Shown here one piece after another: positions 8,865 through 17,713 of a stretch of DNA of 64,000 nucleotides. The stretch spans positions 62,001 through 126,000 of the forward strand of contig NZ_LVYD01000057.1 in NCBI RefSeq assembly GCF_002077945.1. Direction: 5' to 3'. The notes under the pieces were generated by a model. The model was not told the DNA's origin and did no database searches. It saw only the letters and a list, made by a program, of their open reading frames with translations. The stretch comes from Niastella vici (GTDB taxonomy: Bacteria > Bacteroidota > Bacteroidia > Chitinophagales > Chitinophagaceae). The translations under genes were made by a program, and so were the position numbers. The stretch's first letter is position 1. Each line of letters opens with the position of its first letter.

Positions 8865-9423
8865 ATTTACGATGCGGTGTAATGCAAAAGTTTAAAGGTA
8901 CATCAAATTCGTCGATGTCCTCAATGTATTCTACCGCATCGAAAAACGAGAAACCTACCTTGATGGTATCGGGCCGGCATTGGGCCAGGTACCGGTCGTA
9001 ATAACCTTTTCCATAGCCAACCCGGTAGCCGCGCTGGTCAAATGCGATCAGGGGAACAAAGATGATATCAAGGCTTGCGGGCGGCACAATGGCGCCGCCA
9101 ATAGGCTCCAGTATGTTGAATTTGTTCTTGATAAAAAGTCCGTCTTTTTCAACCTGCACGGCTTCCATATCGCGCAGGTCAAGGTGTATGCGGGGCCATG
9201 CCACCCGCATTACGAAGTTCTGTTCTTTCAAAATGTCTTCACAGATGGAAACGTCAAACTCGTGCCGGCTTGCCAGCGGGTTATACGATAACAGGTAATT
9301 TACGGGGGGAAGTTGCAGGTTCCGGAAGTTGGCCGCTATCAATGCGGTTTGTTGTTGCAGATCTTCTTCCTGAATGCTCATCCTGCGTTGCAAAAACTCT
9401 TTTCGAACGGTATTTTTTATCAT
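8854..9423 (-). CDS. 5-formyltetrahydrofolate cyclo-ligase
   Basis: A 189-residue enzyme (MTHFS family) that converts 5-formyl-THF to 5,10-methenyl-THF using ATP. The diagnostic C-terminal motif GYGKGYYDRYLA is present, along with the N-terminal basic KEFLQRRMS region and VPLIAFDQRGYRVG. The length is typical. It overlaps bioD by 4 nt (ATGA) upstream and lpxK by 11 nt downstream, so it is part of a tightly packed operon joining folate, biotin and lipid A genes. Confidence 0.94.
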   Translation of the reverse strand: MIKNTVRKEFLQRRMSIQEEDLQQQTALIAANFRNLQLPPVNYLLSYNPLASRHEFDVSICEDILKEQNFVMRVAWPRIHLDLRDMEAVQVEKDGLFIKNKFNILEPIGGAIVPPASLDIIFVPLIAFDQRGYRVGYGKGYYDRYLAQCRPDTIKVGFSFFDAVEYIEDIDEFDVPLNFCITPHRKYEF

Positions 9424-10049
9424 AAGAATTCTTTCAGTTGCTTTCTGATAGCAGCTGCCTGTGCATTGATAAATGTCCCGTTTATATTTTCAGAATAGGG
9501 TATGGATGCTATTCTGGGAAAGTTGCTCCATTGAACTATCTCCTCCTCATAATCGAGATACTGGTCATTAAATATCCAGCCGATGACCGGAAGTTGCATG
9601 TCGCGGCAAACCCGCGCCGTTAATAAAGAATGATTTATGCTTCCCAGGTAGTTGCGGCTAACCAATATTACTTTTGCGCCTAATTCTTTGATGAGGTCAG
9701 CCACAAATGCTGAATTATTCAAAGGCACCAATAATCCCCCTGCACCTTCTATTAGTAAGGTACGATTTATATCCGGAATTTGTTGGCAAATCTTTTTTAC
9801 ATCGATGGTTACGCCCTCCTCGCGGGCAGCAATATGTGGGGAAGCAGGTTTTACCAGCCGGTATACTTCGGGATGCACAACCGAACCGGTATCTTTTAGC
9901 CAGTTGCCCACCCATTCGCTGTCGGTTCCATCCTCAAACCCGGCCTGTACCGGTTTCCAGTAATCTGCCTCCAGGGCTTTGGCGAGAATGGCCGAGATGA
10001 ATGTTTTTCCGATTCCTGTTCCTATACCGGTGATGAAGATTCTTTCCAT
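9420..10049 (-). CDS. bioD: Dethiobiotin synthetase
   Basis: A 209-residue ATP-dependent carboxylase that closes the ureido ring of biotin's precursor. The P-loop GIGTGIGKTF is at 8-17, the substrate lysine motif YWKPVQAG at about 31-38 and LIEGAGGLLVPL in the middle, as in known BioD proteins. It is the first gene of the run bioD-fthC-lpxK-rnr. No other biotin gene is nearby. An inverted heptamer-repeat element lies immediately upstream (10061-10200), where the promoter would be expected. Confidence 0.94.
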   Translation of the reverse strand: MERIFITGIGTGIGKTFISAILAKALEADYWKPVQAGFEDGTDSEWVGNWLKDTGSVVHPEVYRLVKPASPHIAAREEGVTIDVKKICQQIPDINRTLLIEGAGGLLVPLNNSAFVADLIKELGAKVILVSRNYLGSINHSLLTARVCRDMQLPVIGWIFNDQYLDYEEEIVQWSNFPRIASIPYSENINGTFINAQAAAIRKQLKEFL

Positions 10050-10060
10050 TTTTTTTAGTT

Positions 10061-10200
10061 TCCGAAGTAGGAAGTATGAAGTATGATCATACCCTTATTT
10101 CTTAGCTCAAAATTATCCTCGGATACAAGTTCAAAGAAAAATTACGAGGCAAAATTTCGGACTCTTCTTACTTCTTACATCCTACTTCTTACTTCAGCTT
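10061..10200. repeat. Inverted heptamer-repeat element, TTCYTAC type (copy 2, no ORF)
   Basis: Left arm 10063-10086 (GAAGTAGGAAGTATG...) and right arm 10163-10198 (CTTCTTACTTCTTACATCC...) are inverted runs of the same 7-nt unit as copy 1, around a loop of about 75 nt that has no ORF. The inner edge of the right arm reads GGACTCTTCTTAC, matching the CAGAGTCTTCTTAC edge of copy 1. It fills the bioD-rsmD intergenic space. Confidence 0.78.
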
Positions 10201-10223
10201 CTTCTTTCTTCGAAGTCCCACTT

Positions 10224-10778
10224 TTAACTTTCACTCTCTTCTTTATTAACAAAGATGCTAAAAATAGTGGTGCCATAATTACGGCTGGTAACAAACAAAG
10301 GATACTTTTCATAATTGTTCCGGGGCGTATGTTCCAGCACAAACCAGCCGCCGGGTTGCAGCAATTGTTTTTCGGCGATCAGCTTCGGCAGGTCATCAAT
10401 GGTTCCCAGCGCGTATGGCGGCCCGGCAAAAATAAAATTGAATTTGCTGGTGCACTGGTTTATAAATTTGAACACATCCATTTTCACTACTGTGAAATTT
10501 TCGAGTTGCAGGGCGGTAGATGTTTTTTTGATGAACTCATACATCGCAGTATCCTTCTCCACAATAGTACAGGCTGCGGCTCCCCGTGAGGAAAGCTCAT
10601 AACTGATGCTGCCCGTGCCACCAAACAGATCGAGAGTATGTAAGGCAGTTATATCCAGATTATTCTCAATGATATTGAAAAGTCCTTCCTTGGCAATATC
10701 GGTGGTTGGCCGGGTATGCGGCATTTTACCGGGCGGGTTTATCTTTCTTCCCCCTAACTCCCCTCCTATTATACGCAT
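10224..10778 (-). CDS. rsmD: 16S rRNA (guanine966-N2)-methyltransferase-like protein, motif IV changed
   Basis: A 184-residue Rossmann methyltransferase of the RsmD family, which methylates G966 of 16S rRNA. Visible are the N-terminal MRIIGGELGGRKI, the TRPTTDIAKEGLFNII block, the SAM loop DLFGGTGSISYE at 50-61 and the acidic E74. The catalytic motif, normally DPPY, reads GPPY: residue 119 is Gly, codon GGG at 10424-10422. The family use of this Asp is to hold the target guanine amino group, so activity is uncertain unless another group replaces it. It overlaps the upstream DUF3822 gene by 10 nt. Confidence 0.9.
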   Translation of the reverse strand: MRIIGGELGGRKINPPGKMPHTRPTTDIAKEGLFNIIENNLDITALHTLDLFGGTGSISYELSSRGAAACTIVEKDTAMYEFIKKTSTALQLENFTVVKMDVFKFINQCTSKFNFIFAGPPYALGTIDDLPKLIAEKQLLQPGGWFVLEHTPRNNYEKYPLFVTSRNYGTTIFSIFVNKEESES

Positions 10779-11620
10779 AATGCCATTTTCAAAAGCGGTG
10801 AAAAGTAATGAACCGGAAATTCACGGAAGGCCGCATCCAGCTTAACGGTATCTGGCAGGCGGTCCCATTGTACATTCAGGAAATATTTCAGCAGCTCCTG
10901 GTACAGTCTCGATTGCTCATCGAGCAAACCGGAAACGATCAGGTTCACTTTATCCTGGCTTATATTAAAGCGGGTACAAATAGCCAGCAGGTAGTACGAC
11001 ACATCATCGGGTGTTTGATACGTGTACGACTGCACCAGCTGAATTTTTTCGCCATTGAAAACTGCCACCAGGAACTGATCGGCCCGCATAACCATTTTGA
11101 TCACCTGCTCATTTGCCGCGGGCTGCGTTTGGCTGTCGTTCAGCAACAGCGTGTAATAATGCCAGTAGTTGCCCGAGGCAAACTTCCGCTGTAACAGGGC
11201 GTGTATTTCGCGGGGAACGCGGTAAATATTATACATTTTAAAGCCGATCACCTTCTCACTTAACAGCAAACCCTTTTTGGCATTTCCGTAAATGATCTCG
11301 GTAGCAGGCTGGTTCAGCTCAATATGAAAAACCTTTTCGGGCAAAAAGTTACTGTCGGTATAATTGTAAATAACAAATGCTTCTTTGAAGGGAACCTGCA
11401 ACAGCTCGTCGTTCGTGATAATTTCAAGCAGGTTCTCGAGCATGGTTTTGCCAGGCGTAAAATCGAGATTGTACTGCCGCAACCCCAAAAAACGGCGTTG
11501 CTCTTTGTGATAGATCACATAGCTGAACATTTTTTCACCTACCTCGATCAGTAACTGACTGTTTCGAAGTTCTTCTGAATCCCTCGTTTCAGGAACAATA
11601 TCAAAGTTGGCCTTAAGCAT
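10769..11620 (-). CDS. DUF3822 family protein
   Basis: A conserved Bacteroidetes protein of unknown function, about 283 residues from the start MLKANFDIVPE; an ATG 18 nt upstream (11638) is also possible. It has no signal peptide or membrane helix. The pattern of alternating strands with short acidic turns and the mid-protein RADQFLVAVFNGEKIQLVQSY suggest an actin-like ATPase (FtsA/PilM-type) half-fold, but this is weak. It overlaps rsmD by 10 nt, so it may act in the same process or simply share a transcript. Confidence 0.8.
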   Translation of the reverse strand: MLKANFDIVPETRDSEELRNSQLLIEVGEKMFSYVIYHKEQRRFLGLRQYNLDFTPGKTMLENLLEIITNDELLQVPFKEAFVIYNYTDSNFLPEKVFHIELNQPATEIIYGNAKKGLLLSEKVIGFKMYNIYRVPREIHALLQRKFASGNYWHYYTLLLNDSQTQPAANEQVIKMVMRADQFLVAVFNGEKIQLVQSYTYQTPDDVSYYLLAICTRFNISQDKVNLIVSGLLDEQSRLYQELLKYFLNVQWDRLPDTVKLDAAFREFPVHYFSPLLKMALCV

Positions 11621-11651
11621 AGTTATCAAAAGCTGCAATGTTACGGAAAAA

Positions 11652-11768
11652 GTTTCAGGTTACAGGTTTCAGGTTGCAGGTTTCAGGGTCCGCAAATCGG
11701 GAACTCCGCAGTTATTTTAACTGCTCGCTATTTGAGCCCTGCAACTTGTAACATGGAACCTGTAACCT
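11652..11768. repeat. Inverted heptamer-repeat element, CAGGTTN type (copy 1)
   Basis: Left arm 11652-11690 is a run of CAGGTTT/CAGGTTG units; right arm 11735-11768 carries the inverted CTGCAACTTGTAACATGG and AACCTGTAACC. The loop is about 44 nt. The right arm runs into the MATE gene promoter box and creates a spurious in-frame extension upstream of the true MATE start. Confidence 0.75.
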
Positions 11769-11775
11769 ACCTTTG
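11746..11775 (+). promoter_or_regulatory. Promoter of the MATE transporter gene
   Basis: TTG at 11746-11748, a 19-nt spacer, and TACCTTTG at 11768-11775 fit the Bacteroidetes -33/-7 consensus, followed by CCACCC. The ATG at 11786 is only about 10 nt further on, so the leader would be very short. The -33 half lies within a heptamer-repeat arm. Confidence 0.55.
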
Positions 11776-11785
11776 CCACCCTTTT

Positions 11786-13144
11786 ATGAGCGCCTTATCT
11801 AAAAATACAGCATTCCAGGTACAACTTTCAACCCGGCAGATCATTAAAATGGCAGCTCCCATAAGCCTTGCCATTTTAATACCACAAATCAATTTTGTTA
11901 CCAATAATATTTTTTTGGGGCATTACAGCAAACAGGCGCTGGCAGTGGCGGGGCTTACGGGCGTGTATTACCTCATATTTTCAGCTGTAGGCTATGGGTT
12001 AAACAATGGTTTGCAGGCATTGATCGCCCGCCGGGCGGGCGAAAACCGGCCCGAAGAGATCGGCAAGCTGTTCAGCCAGTCGGTATTTATCGGTCTTTCC
12101 ATCTCTTTGCTGGGCATCCTGCTCACCTATACGGTCACCCCTCACATGTTCGGGTATTTTATTACCGATACCGAACGCTTAAAACAGGCCATCACTTTTT
12201 GCCAGATCCGGATTTGGGGATTACCCTTCCTGTACGTTTATCAAATGCGCAATGCATTACTGGTTGGAACCAATCAAAGCCGGTACCTGGCCGGCGGCGC
12301 ACTGGCCGAGGCTGCCACCAATATTTTGCTCGATTACCTGCTGATCTTCGGCCATGGCGGGTTTCCGCAAATGGGGTTGAACGGCGCCGCGGTTTCTTCC
12401 ATCATTGCCGAGGTCACCGGACTGCTGGTGGTTTACCTCATCATCTGGCAAAAAGGCATCAGCCGGCAATTGCACCTGTTCAAAAATTTCAAATGGGACG
12501 GTTATAATGCCCGGCTCATCTTTACCCTCAGCGCCCCGCTTATATTTCAGCATGGCATGAGCCTGCTGAGCTGGGAATATTTTTTTCTGCTCATTGATGC
12601 ACATGGCGAAATTGCCCTTGCCGTTTCCAATACCATGCGCAACATACTTGGTTTGGCGGGTATTGTTATTTGGGCCTTTGGTTCAACCACCAATGCCATG
12701 GTAAGTAATCTCATAGGCCAGGGAAAGCAGAACCGGGTGTGGTTGCTGATCAGGAAGATAATGGGTTTAAGCTTTGGCTCGGCAGTGGTGATAGCTATTT
12801 TACTGAACCTGTTCCCGCAATGGTTACTCGCAGCGTACGGCCAGTCGGGCGAATTTGTAGCCCAGGCTATTCCCTGTTTGCGGGTGCTTTCCGTCGCCAT
12901 TCTCACCATGTCGATCTCGGTAGTATTCCTCAATTCCGTTGTAGGTTCGGGCAACAGCCGGGTTTCAATGCTCATCGAAATGCTTGCGCTGGTTTTGTAC
13001 TGTGTGTATATTTATCTCACATTAGATAAATTCTATTTATCTATAACCTATGGCTGGATGAGCGAATGGTTATACTGGCTGGGGCTGTTCGTGCCTTCGT
13101 TTTTGTATATGCGGAGCGGTAAATGGAAGAATAAAGTAATTTAA
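11786..13144 (+). CDS. MATE-family efflux transporter
   Basis: About 452 residues from the ATG at 11786, with 12 hydrophobic segments in two similar halves, the layout of multidrug and toxic compound extrusion antiporters. Early residues TRQIIKMAAPISLAILIPQ and NIFLGHYSKQALAVAGL match helices 1-2 of the family. The reading frame is open back to 11732, but the extra 18 residues would be encoded by a heptamer repeat and lie upstream of the predicted promoter, so the later start is preferred. It ends with no gap against the convergent TPR gene. The exported substrate is unknown. Confidence 0.9.
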   Translation: MSALSKNTAFQVQLSTRQIIKMAAPISLAILIPQINFVTNNIFLGHYSKQALAVAGLTGVYYLIFSAVGYGLNNGLQALIARRAGENRPEEIGKLFSQSVFIGLSISLLGILLTYTVTPHMFGYFITDTERLKQAITFCQIRIWGLPFLYVYQMRNALLVGTNQSRYLAGGALAEAATNILLDYLLIFGHGGFPQMGLNGAAVSSIIAEVTGLLVVYLIIWQKGISRQLHLFKNFKWDGYNARLIFTLSAPLIFQHGMSLLSWEYFFLLIDAHGEIALAVSNTMRNILGLAGIVIWAFGSTTNAMVSNLIGQGKQNRVWLLIRKIMGLSFGSAVVIAILLNLFPQWLLAAYGQSGEFVAQAIPCLRVLSVAILTMSISVVFLNSVVGSGNSRVSMLIEMLALVLYCVYIYLTLDKFYLSITYGWMSEWLYWLGLFVPSFLYMRSGKWKNKVI

Positions 13145-13912
13145 TTATTTGTACTCGTCTAACAACTTCTTCCCCTTGGCTTTGATGTTAGCGTCCTCGC
13201 CCATTTTATTAGGCATTTTGAGCATGGTATCAAGCAGCTCGCGGGCTTTTTTATCGTTCTCCTTCCGGTGCCAGGCTTTGGCCAGTTCGAGGTAGTTGAG
13301 TAAGAAAGAAGGATTGAGCTGACGGCTTTTTTCAAAATATTTTATGGCGTCATCGAGGCTGGCCTTGGGCAACGCTTCATAGGCCACTTTCACCAGCCAT
13401 TTCTCCACCGAGTTCAGGTCGCTTACTTCATAGTGCCATTTGGCCAGTACATGATAGCCTTTAAAATTATTGGGATCGAGCTGTACGCTTTTTTCTGAAT
13501 AGGTTTTTACATCTTTGATCGCTTTGATCTTTTCATCGCCCGAAGAAATGAGCGCCATACGGCCCATGGCCAGGGCCATGGCCACATTGGCATCGGAACT
13601 ATTGGCATTCACCTGCAGCGCCTTTTGAGCATATGCCCGGGCGTTACGGTAGTAATCTTTCTGTTTATCTTTTGTACCCTGGTGTTTGCCTAAAATGCTG
13701 TATAACTCGCTTACTTTAATGAGGGCGGTGAGGTTAGTGGGTTGAACCTTTAATACATCGAGGTATTTCTGCAGCGCTTCGGGTTCTTTAAATGCACTTT
13801 CGAGCTGTTGCGCATCCTTCAACAGCGGGTTGATATCCTGTGCATTGTTTTCGAATGGCAGGATTAACAAAAAAAGCATAAGCCCTATTGTACTTCCTAT
13901 TTTACCCATCAA
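13145..13912 (-). CDS. Secreted TPR-repeat protein
   Basis: A 255-residue protein with a signal peptide (GLMLFLLILPFENNAQ, cleavage near 24) and helical repeats in tetratricopeptide spacing, for example ALQKYLDVLKVQPTN, AYAQKALQVNANSSD, YSEKSVQLDPNNFKGY and AIKYFEKSRQLNPSF. The layout resembles the RMD1-like TPR proteins found in Bacteroidetes. It is probably a periplasmic scaffold; the partner is unknown. The start overlaps folB by 11 nt on the same strand, and the stop abuts the MATE stop with no intervening bases. Confidence 0.85.
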   Translation of the reverse strand: MMGKIGSTIGLMLFLLILPFENNAQDINPLLKDAQQLESAFKEPEALQKYLDVLKVQPTNLTALIKVSELYSILGKHQGTKDKQKDYYRNARAYAQKALQVNANSSDANVAMALAMGRMALISSGDEKIKAIKDVKTYSEKSVQLDPNNFKGYHVLAKWHYEVSDLNSVEKWLVKVAYEALPKASLDDAIKYFEKSRQLNPSFLLNYLELAKAWHRKENDKKARELLDTMLKMPNKMGEDANIKAKGKKLLDEYK

Positions 13913-14261
13913 ACTTCTTATGCAATGTAACGCCTATTTTCCCCTCAAAATTTTCTACAGGCGCATCTAATTTATAAATTGTAAGACTGACCTCATTGGT
14001 GAACGGATACTGTCGCCTGATCTCCTTTATAATTCCATCTGCCACCTTTTCAAGAAGACCTGTTGAATTGCGCATTCGTTGCTTTACTATTTCCAGTATT
14101 TCAACGTAATTGATCGTATTTTTTAAATCGTCAAATGTGGTATCGCCCTCTTCATAAGCTACCCGTACATTTATCTCATAGGTGCTGCCGGTGTATTTTT
14201 CCCCTTCATATACGCCGTGAAAAGCATGCAGCTTAACCTGGTTTAGTTCAATAACAACCAT
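13902..14261 (-). CDS. folB: Dihydroneopterin aldolase
   Basis: A 119-residue enzyme of folate synthesis that releases glycolaldehyde from 7,8-dihydroneopterin. The characteristic start VIELNQVKLHAFHGVYEGE contains the HGVYxxE motif; NTINYVEILEIVKQRM and LLEKVADGIIKEI follow as in known FolB proteins. An open frame extends upstream to 14456 inside trxB, but those residues are unrelated to the family, so the start at 14261 is chosen. It overlaps the downstream TPR gene by 11 nt. Confidence 0.92.
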   Translation of the reverse strand: MVVIELNQVKLHAFHGVYEGEKYTGSTYEINVRVAYEEGDTTFDDLKNTINYVEILEIVKQRMRNSTGLLEKVADGIIKEIRRQYPFTNEVSLTIYKLDAPVENFEGKIGVTLHKKFDG

Positions 14262-14401
14262 ACATACAATTTGTTTTGCTAAAACAGTGCCATAAAACCG
14301 GAAAAATGCTAAACGCTGAACACCTAACGCATTAGCTCCCATACGGAAAGCATACGGCATTAAATATTCAGCGTTCTGCAATTCAATATAAAAAAAGCGC
14401 C

Positions 14402-15340
14402 TTAAACAAGCCCTTTGGCCGATAAATAACGCTCTGCATCCAAAGCTGCCATACAACCGCTGCCGGCTGCAGTAACCGCCTGGCGGTATATTTTATCCTG
14501 CACATCACCGGCGGCAAAAACCCCTTCAATATTGGTTTTTGAGGTACCGGGAATTGTTTTCAGGTAACCGGCTTCATCCATATCGAGCCAGCCTTTGAAA
14601 ATATCTGAATTGGGCTGGTGACCAATGGCTACAAAAAAGCCGCTGATGGGAATGGTTTGCAGCTCACCGGTTTTGGTGTTCTTGAGGCGAACCGATTCTA
14701 CCTTGTTTTCACCCACTATTTCATCGGTAGTGGTATTCCAGTACACCTTTATGTTGGGCGTACGCTGTACCCTTTCCTGCATCACTTTGGAAGCCCGCAT
14801 TTCGCCACGGCGAATGATCATATGTACTGTCGTACATAATTTAGATAAATAAAGGGCTTCTTCGGCAGCAGTATCACCTGCCCCTACGATGGCCACTTCT
14901 TTCTGGCGGAAAAAGAAACCGTCGCACACGGCACAGGCGCTAACACCAAAACCGTTCAGGCGTTGCTCGCTTTCGAGCCCCAGCCATTTGGCCGATGCAC
15001 CGGTAGCAATGATCACTGAATCGGCTTCCACCAGTTTTTCTTCATCGATCCAAACCTTGAAAGGCGGTGCTGAAAAATCAACCTTTGTAGCCAGGCCAAA
15101 ACGAATATCGGCACCCATGCGAGCGGCCTGTTTTTCAAAATGTACCATCATTTCGGGCCCCTGTACGCCATCGGGGTAACCGGGATAGTTCTCCACCTCG
15201 GTGGTAATGGTTAACTGACCACCAGGTTGAATACCCTGGTACAATACCGGTTTCATATTTGCTCTCGCTGCATACACAGCGGCGGTATATCCTGCAGGCC
15301 CGCTTCCAATGATCAGGCAATGTATTTTTTCGATTTCCAT
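14402..15340 (-). CDS. trxB: Thioredoxin reductase (NADPH)
   Basis: A 312-residue FAD flavoenzyme that reduces thioredoxin. The FAD-binding GSGPAGYTAAVYAAR follows the short start MEIEKIHCLII; the redox-active pair is CAVC at 136-139, then the NADPH-binding VGAGDTAAEEA and a C-terminal FAAGDVQDKIYRQA FAD block. The frame is open 24 residues further upstream, but MEIEKIHC is the family-like start and lies about 20 nt after a good -7 box. Length is normal. Confidence 0.96.
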   Translation of the reverse strand: MEIEKIHCLIIGSGPAGYTAAVYAARANMKPVLYQGIQPGGQLTITTEVENYPGYPDGVQGPEMMVHFEKQAARMGADIRFGLATKVDFSAPPFKVWIDEEKLVEADSVIIATGASAKWLGLESEQRLNGFGVSACAVCDGFFFRQKEVAIVGAGDTAAEEALYLSKLCTTVHMIIRRGEMRASKVMQERVQRTPNIKVYWNTTTDEIVGENKVESVRLKNTKTGELQTIPISGFFVAIGHQPNSDIFKGWLDMDEAGYLKTIPGTSKTNIEGVFAAGDVQDKIYRQAVTAAGSGCMAALDAERYLSAKGLV

Positions 15341-15366
15341 AATGCTTTGTTCTAAAGAAAAGTTGA

Positions 15367-15374
15367 CAAATTTA
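15367..15374 (-). promoter_or_regulatory. -7 promoter box of trxB
   Basis: TAAATTTG on the minus strand is a perfect TAnnTTTG box 27 nt before the trxB ATG at 15340. A TTTCG about 20 nt further upstream could serve as a weak -33 element. Confidence 0.55.
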
Positions 15375-15442
15375 GCTGAAATTGAGTTACGAAAATGGTA
15401 AAGGCGCAGCAACCTGAATTAGGTGTGAATAACGAGGGACGG

Positions 15443-15461
15443 GGCCGTAATTTTTACGGCC
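15443..15461 (-). terminator. Hairpin just after the DUF4249 gene
   Basis: GGCCGTAA / TTACGGCC form an 8-bp perfect stem with a 3-nt loop, 8 nt past the stop codon of the gene ending at 15469. No T-run follows on the minus strand, so it may protect the mRNA end rather than act as a classic terminator. Confidence 0.45.
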
Positions 15462-15468
15462 GCTTCGC

Positions 15469-16359
15469 TTATTTTGGAATGATGATCGAAATATATTGGG
15501 CTGCATAGCCGCCAAAATAGCCTAATCCACCGCCCTTTATATTACTGAGCACTTTATTGGGGGAAGCAAACGGATTGCCGATGTTGGTATAGCCGTATTC
15601 CATCGTTCGCCAGAAGTCGTACGTAGCTTTATCGATATTACAATATTTTACCACCACCGAATCGCCTCTATTGAAAAAAGGATATTCCTCGAGGTTAAAA
15701 CTGTTATTGCGGTCGACCCCTTTTTCGATCTGGAAATTATAGGTGGTGCCGTCTGTCAGCTGATCATCATACACCGAATTGAAGCCGGGGAAAAATTTCC
15801 AGCCATCTACCTGGGTGTAATACCGGGTATAGTTCCCAAGGCCGGGCGGGTCAACAAAACGGCCCATCAGGATCACTTTATCGGGATTGGGATTATTAGG
15901 CGCAGGTTGCCACCAAACAGAATCGATCTTTTTGGCCAGCAGGGGAATAGTTGTAGTGGCCGTGTATTCCCGTTCATTCACTTTTATGGAAATGGAATAT
16001 CCTTTGTTGAACTCGCCCACAATACCGGCGCTCAAATTGGCCGAATCGGTAGTATAATAATAAATGAAATACCCGCGGGCTATGCGCTGGCGGTACTCCT
16101 TTAACTTTTGGGTTTTGGTACCGTTCGAAATGGTGATATCGGCATTGCGGACGAAGGAACTGGCAAGTAGTTCGGGCGTGATCTCGCTGAAATAATTAAG
16201 GCTTTGCGACAAAATAACCACGGGGGCCTGGCCATTTTCAATAGAAGCTTCCACAACAACGACAGGCTCCGAATCGTTGGGCCTGAACGAAATTGTTTTC
16301 TCGCAGGAAGAATAAATCAACCCCATTATGACTACTACTAACCCTATGCGACTGATCAT
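15469..16359 (-). CDS. DUF4249 family lipoprotein
   Basis: A 296-residue outer-membrane-associated lipoprotein. The signal peptide ends in the lipobox YSSC with Cys19; the mature part begins EKTISFRPND and continues with the family pattern (VVVVEASIENGQAPVVILSQSLNYFSEI, an Ig-like or transthyretin-like strand set). DUF4249 genes usually sit next to SusC/RagA TonB receptors or peptidase genes; here it stands alone between trxB and rpoD. The function is not known. Confidence 0.87.
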   Translation of the reverse strand: MISRIGLVVVIMGLIYSSCEKTISFRPNDSEPVVVVEASIENGQAPVVILSQSLNYFSEITPELLASSFVRNADITISNGTKTQKLKEYRQRIARGYFIYYYTTDSANLSAGIVGEFNKGYSISIKVNEREYTATTTIPLLAKKIDSVWWQPAPNNPNPDKVILMGRFVDPPGLGNYTRYYTQVDGWKFFPGFNSVYDDQLTDGTTYNFQIEKGVDRNNSFNLEEYPFFNRGDSVVVKYCNIDKATYDFWRTMEYGYTNIGNPFASPNKVLSNIKGGGLGYFGGYAAQYISIIIPK

Positions 16360-16428
16360 TACTTACTAACAGCTTTCAAATAACGAACCAGATATATATA
16401 AAGTTTGCGTATTTCAATCACAAACTAA

Positions 16429-16466
16429 TAAAAAAACCCCGGAAGGTGTGGGAGCCGACCGGGGTT
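16429..16466 (-). terminator. Terminator of rpoD
   Basis: On the minus strand AACCCCGG ... CCGGGGTT form an 8-bp stem followed directly by TTTTTTATT. It starts 21 nt after the rpoD stop codon, a textbook intrinsic terminator. Confidence 0.85.
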
Positions 16467-16486
16467 ATTTCTTTATAGTACTTAAA

Positions 16487-17344
16487 CTAACCTAAATAAG
16501 CTTTTAAAGCATTGCTGTAGCGGGCTTTTTGCAAACGCTTGATCGCTCTTTCCTTGATCTGGCGAATACGCTCTTTGGTAAGATCGTACTTTTGGCCAAT
16601 TTGCTCAATGGTTACACCATTTTCGCCATCGAGGCCAAAATAAGCATTTACAATTTCAGCTTCACGTGGACTGAGAGATTTCAATACACGGCGGATCTCG
16701 TTGCGTAATGAATCTTTCATTACGTCGTCATCCGTATCGTCACCACCTTCCAACAGATCACCCATAGCTACGTCTTCGGCTTCGTGTACCGGAGCATCGA
16801 GCGAAGTATGACGGGTATTGCTCTGGAAAATGTTGTTGATCTCAGTTTCACTCATTTCAAGCAACTCGGCCAGTTCTTCGGTACTAGGCTCCCGCTCATG
16901 TTCCTGTTCAAAAGCCATGTACGCTTTATTAGCCTTGTTATAGGTGCCAATTTTGTTTTGAGGCAGGCGGACTAATCTACCCTGCTCTGCCAACGCCTGT
17001 AAAATAGACTGGCGGATCCACCATACGGCGTATGAAATGAATTTAAAACCCTTGGTTTCATCGAAACGCTGGGCCGCTTTTATCAAACCGAGGTTGCCCT
17101 CGTTGATCAGATCGCTAAGAGAAAGACCCTGGTGTTGGTACTGCTTAGCAACAGATACCACAAATCGCAAGTTTGCCTGCACTAACTTATCCAATGCCTT
17201 CTGATCACCCATCTTGATCCGCTGGGCCAGTACTGTCTCCTCTTCGGGAGTGATCATCGGAATCTTTGAAATTTCCTGAAGATACTTTTCTACTGCCTGC
17301 GAATCTCGATTCGTAATCTGGGTTGCAATTTTGAGCTGTCTCAT
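16487..17344 (-). CDS. rpoD: Primary sigma factor (sigma-70 family, region 1.1 absent)
   Basis: A 285-residue housekeeping sigma factor directing RNA polymerase to TTTG / TAnnTTTG promoters. Region 1.2 (SQAVEKYLQEISKIPMIT), region 2 (NLRFVVSVAKQYQ, the DLINEGNLGLIKAA core-binding block and the FISYAVWWIRQSI -10 recognition helix), region 3 and region 4 (VTIEQIGQKYDLTKERIRQIKERA) are all present. The short acidic stretch GGDDTDDD between regions 3 and 4 and the absence of region 1.1 are typical of Bacteroidetes. It is transcribed alone and ends at a strong terminator. Confidence 0.97.
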   Translation of the reverse strand: MRQLKIATQITNRDSQAVEKYLQEISKIPMITPEEETVLAQRIKMGDQKALDKLVQANLRFVVSVAKQYQHQGLSLSDLINEGNLGLIKAAQRFDETKGFKFISYAVWWIRQSILQALAEQGRLVRLPQNKIGTYNKANKAYMAFEQEHEREPSTEELAELLEMSETEINNIFQSNTRHTSLDAPVHEAEDVAMGDLLEGGDDTDDDVMKDSLRNEIRRVLKSLSPREAEIVNAYFGLDGENGVTIEQIGQKYDLTKERIRQIKERAIKRLQKARYSNALKAYLG

Positions 17345-17713
17345 ATCTACTTTATAAAAATGACTTTAATCGTCGATAATAAATCGCCTTTCTATTTGTT
17401 AAGGGTACTATACTAACAGTTGCAAGACTAACTATGTTCGGGGGAGGTTGCAATACAGGTGCTAATAACCTGTTAATCCATCCGGTACTGTCTGCAAAAA
17501 TAACACTCAATCTTCAAACCTCATAGCTTTTGTGGATAATTTCGAAGCTATAATAGACAATAATTGATTAAGAATTAGTCACAGATACATATTTATTCTT
17601 ATTGTTCTCCCCTGAAACGCCCGCCCACACTGCTCATTACCACATATTAGTGCCATTTTTAGGCCCGGCGTAACCCACTCCCAAAAAAAATTGTAAAAAA
17701 TCAAGTCAAATAT

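Noticed and set aside
11732-11785. 18-residue N-terminal extension of the MATE transporter
   Set aside because: It lies in a repeat arm and upstream of the predicted promoter; the family-like start is 11786.
14262-14456. 65-residue extension of FolB
   Set aside because: Overlaps the trxB coding end and has no similarity to dihydroneopterin aldolases.
16487-17344. Alternative or stress sigma factor
   Set aside because: All regions 1.2-4 of a primary sigma are present and the short form is normal for the phylum.
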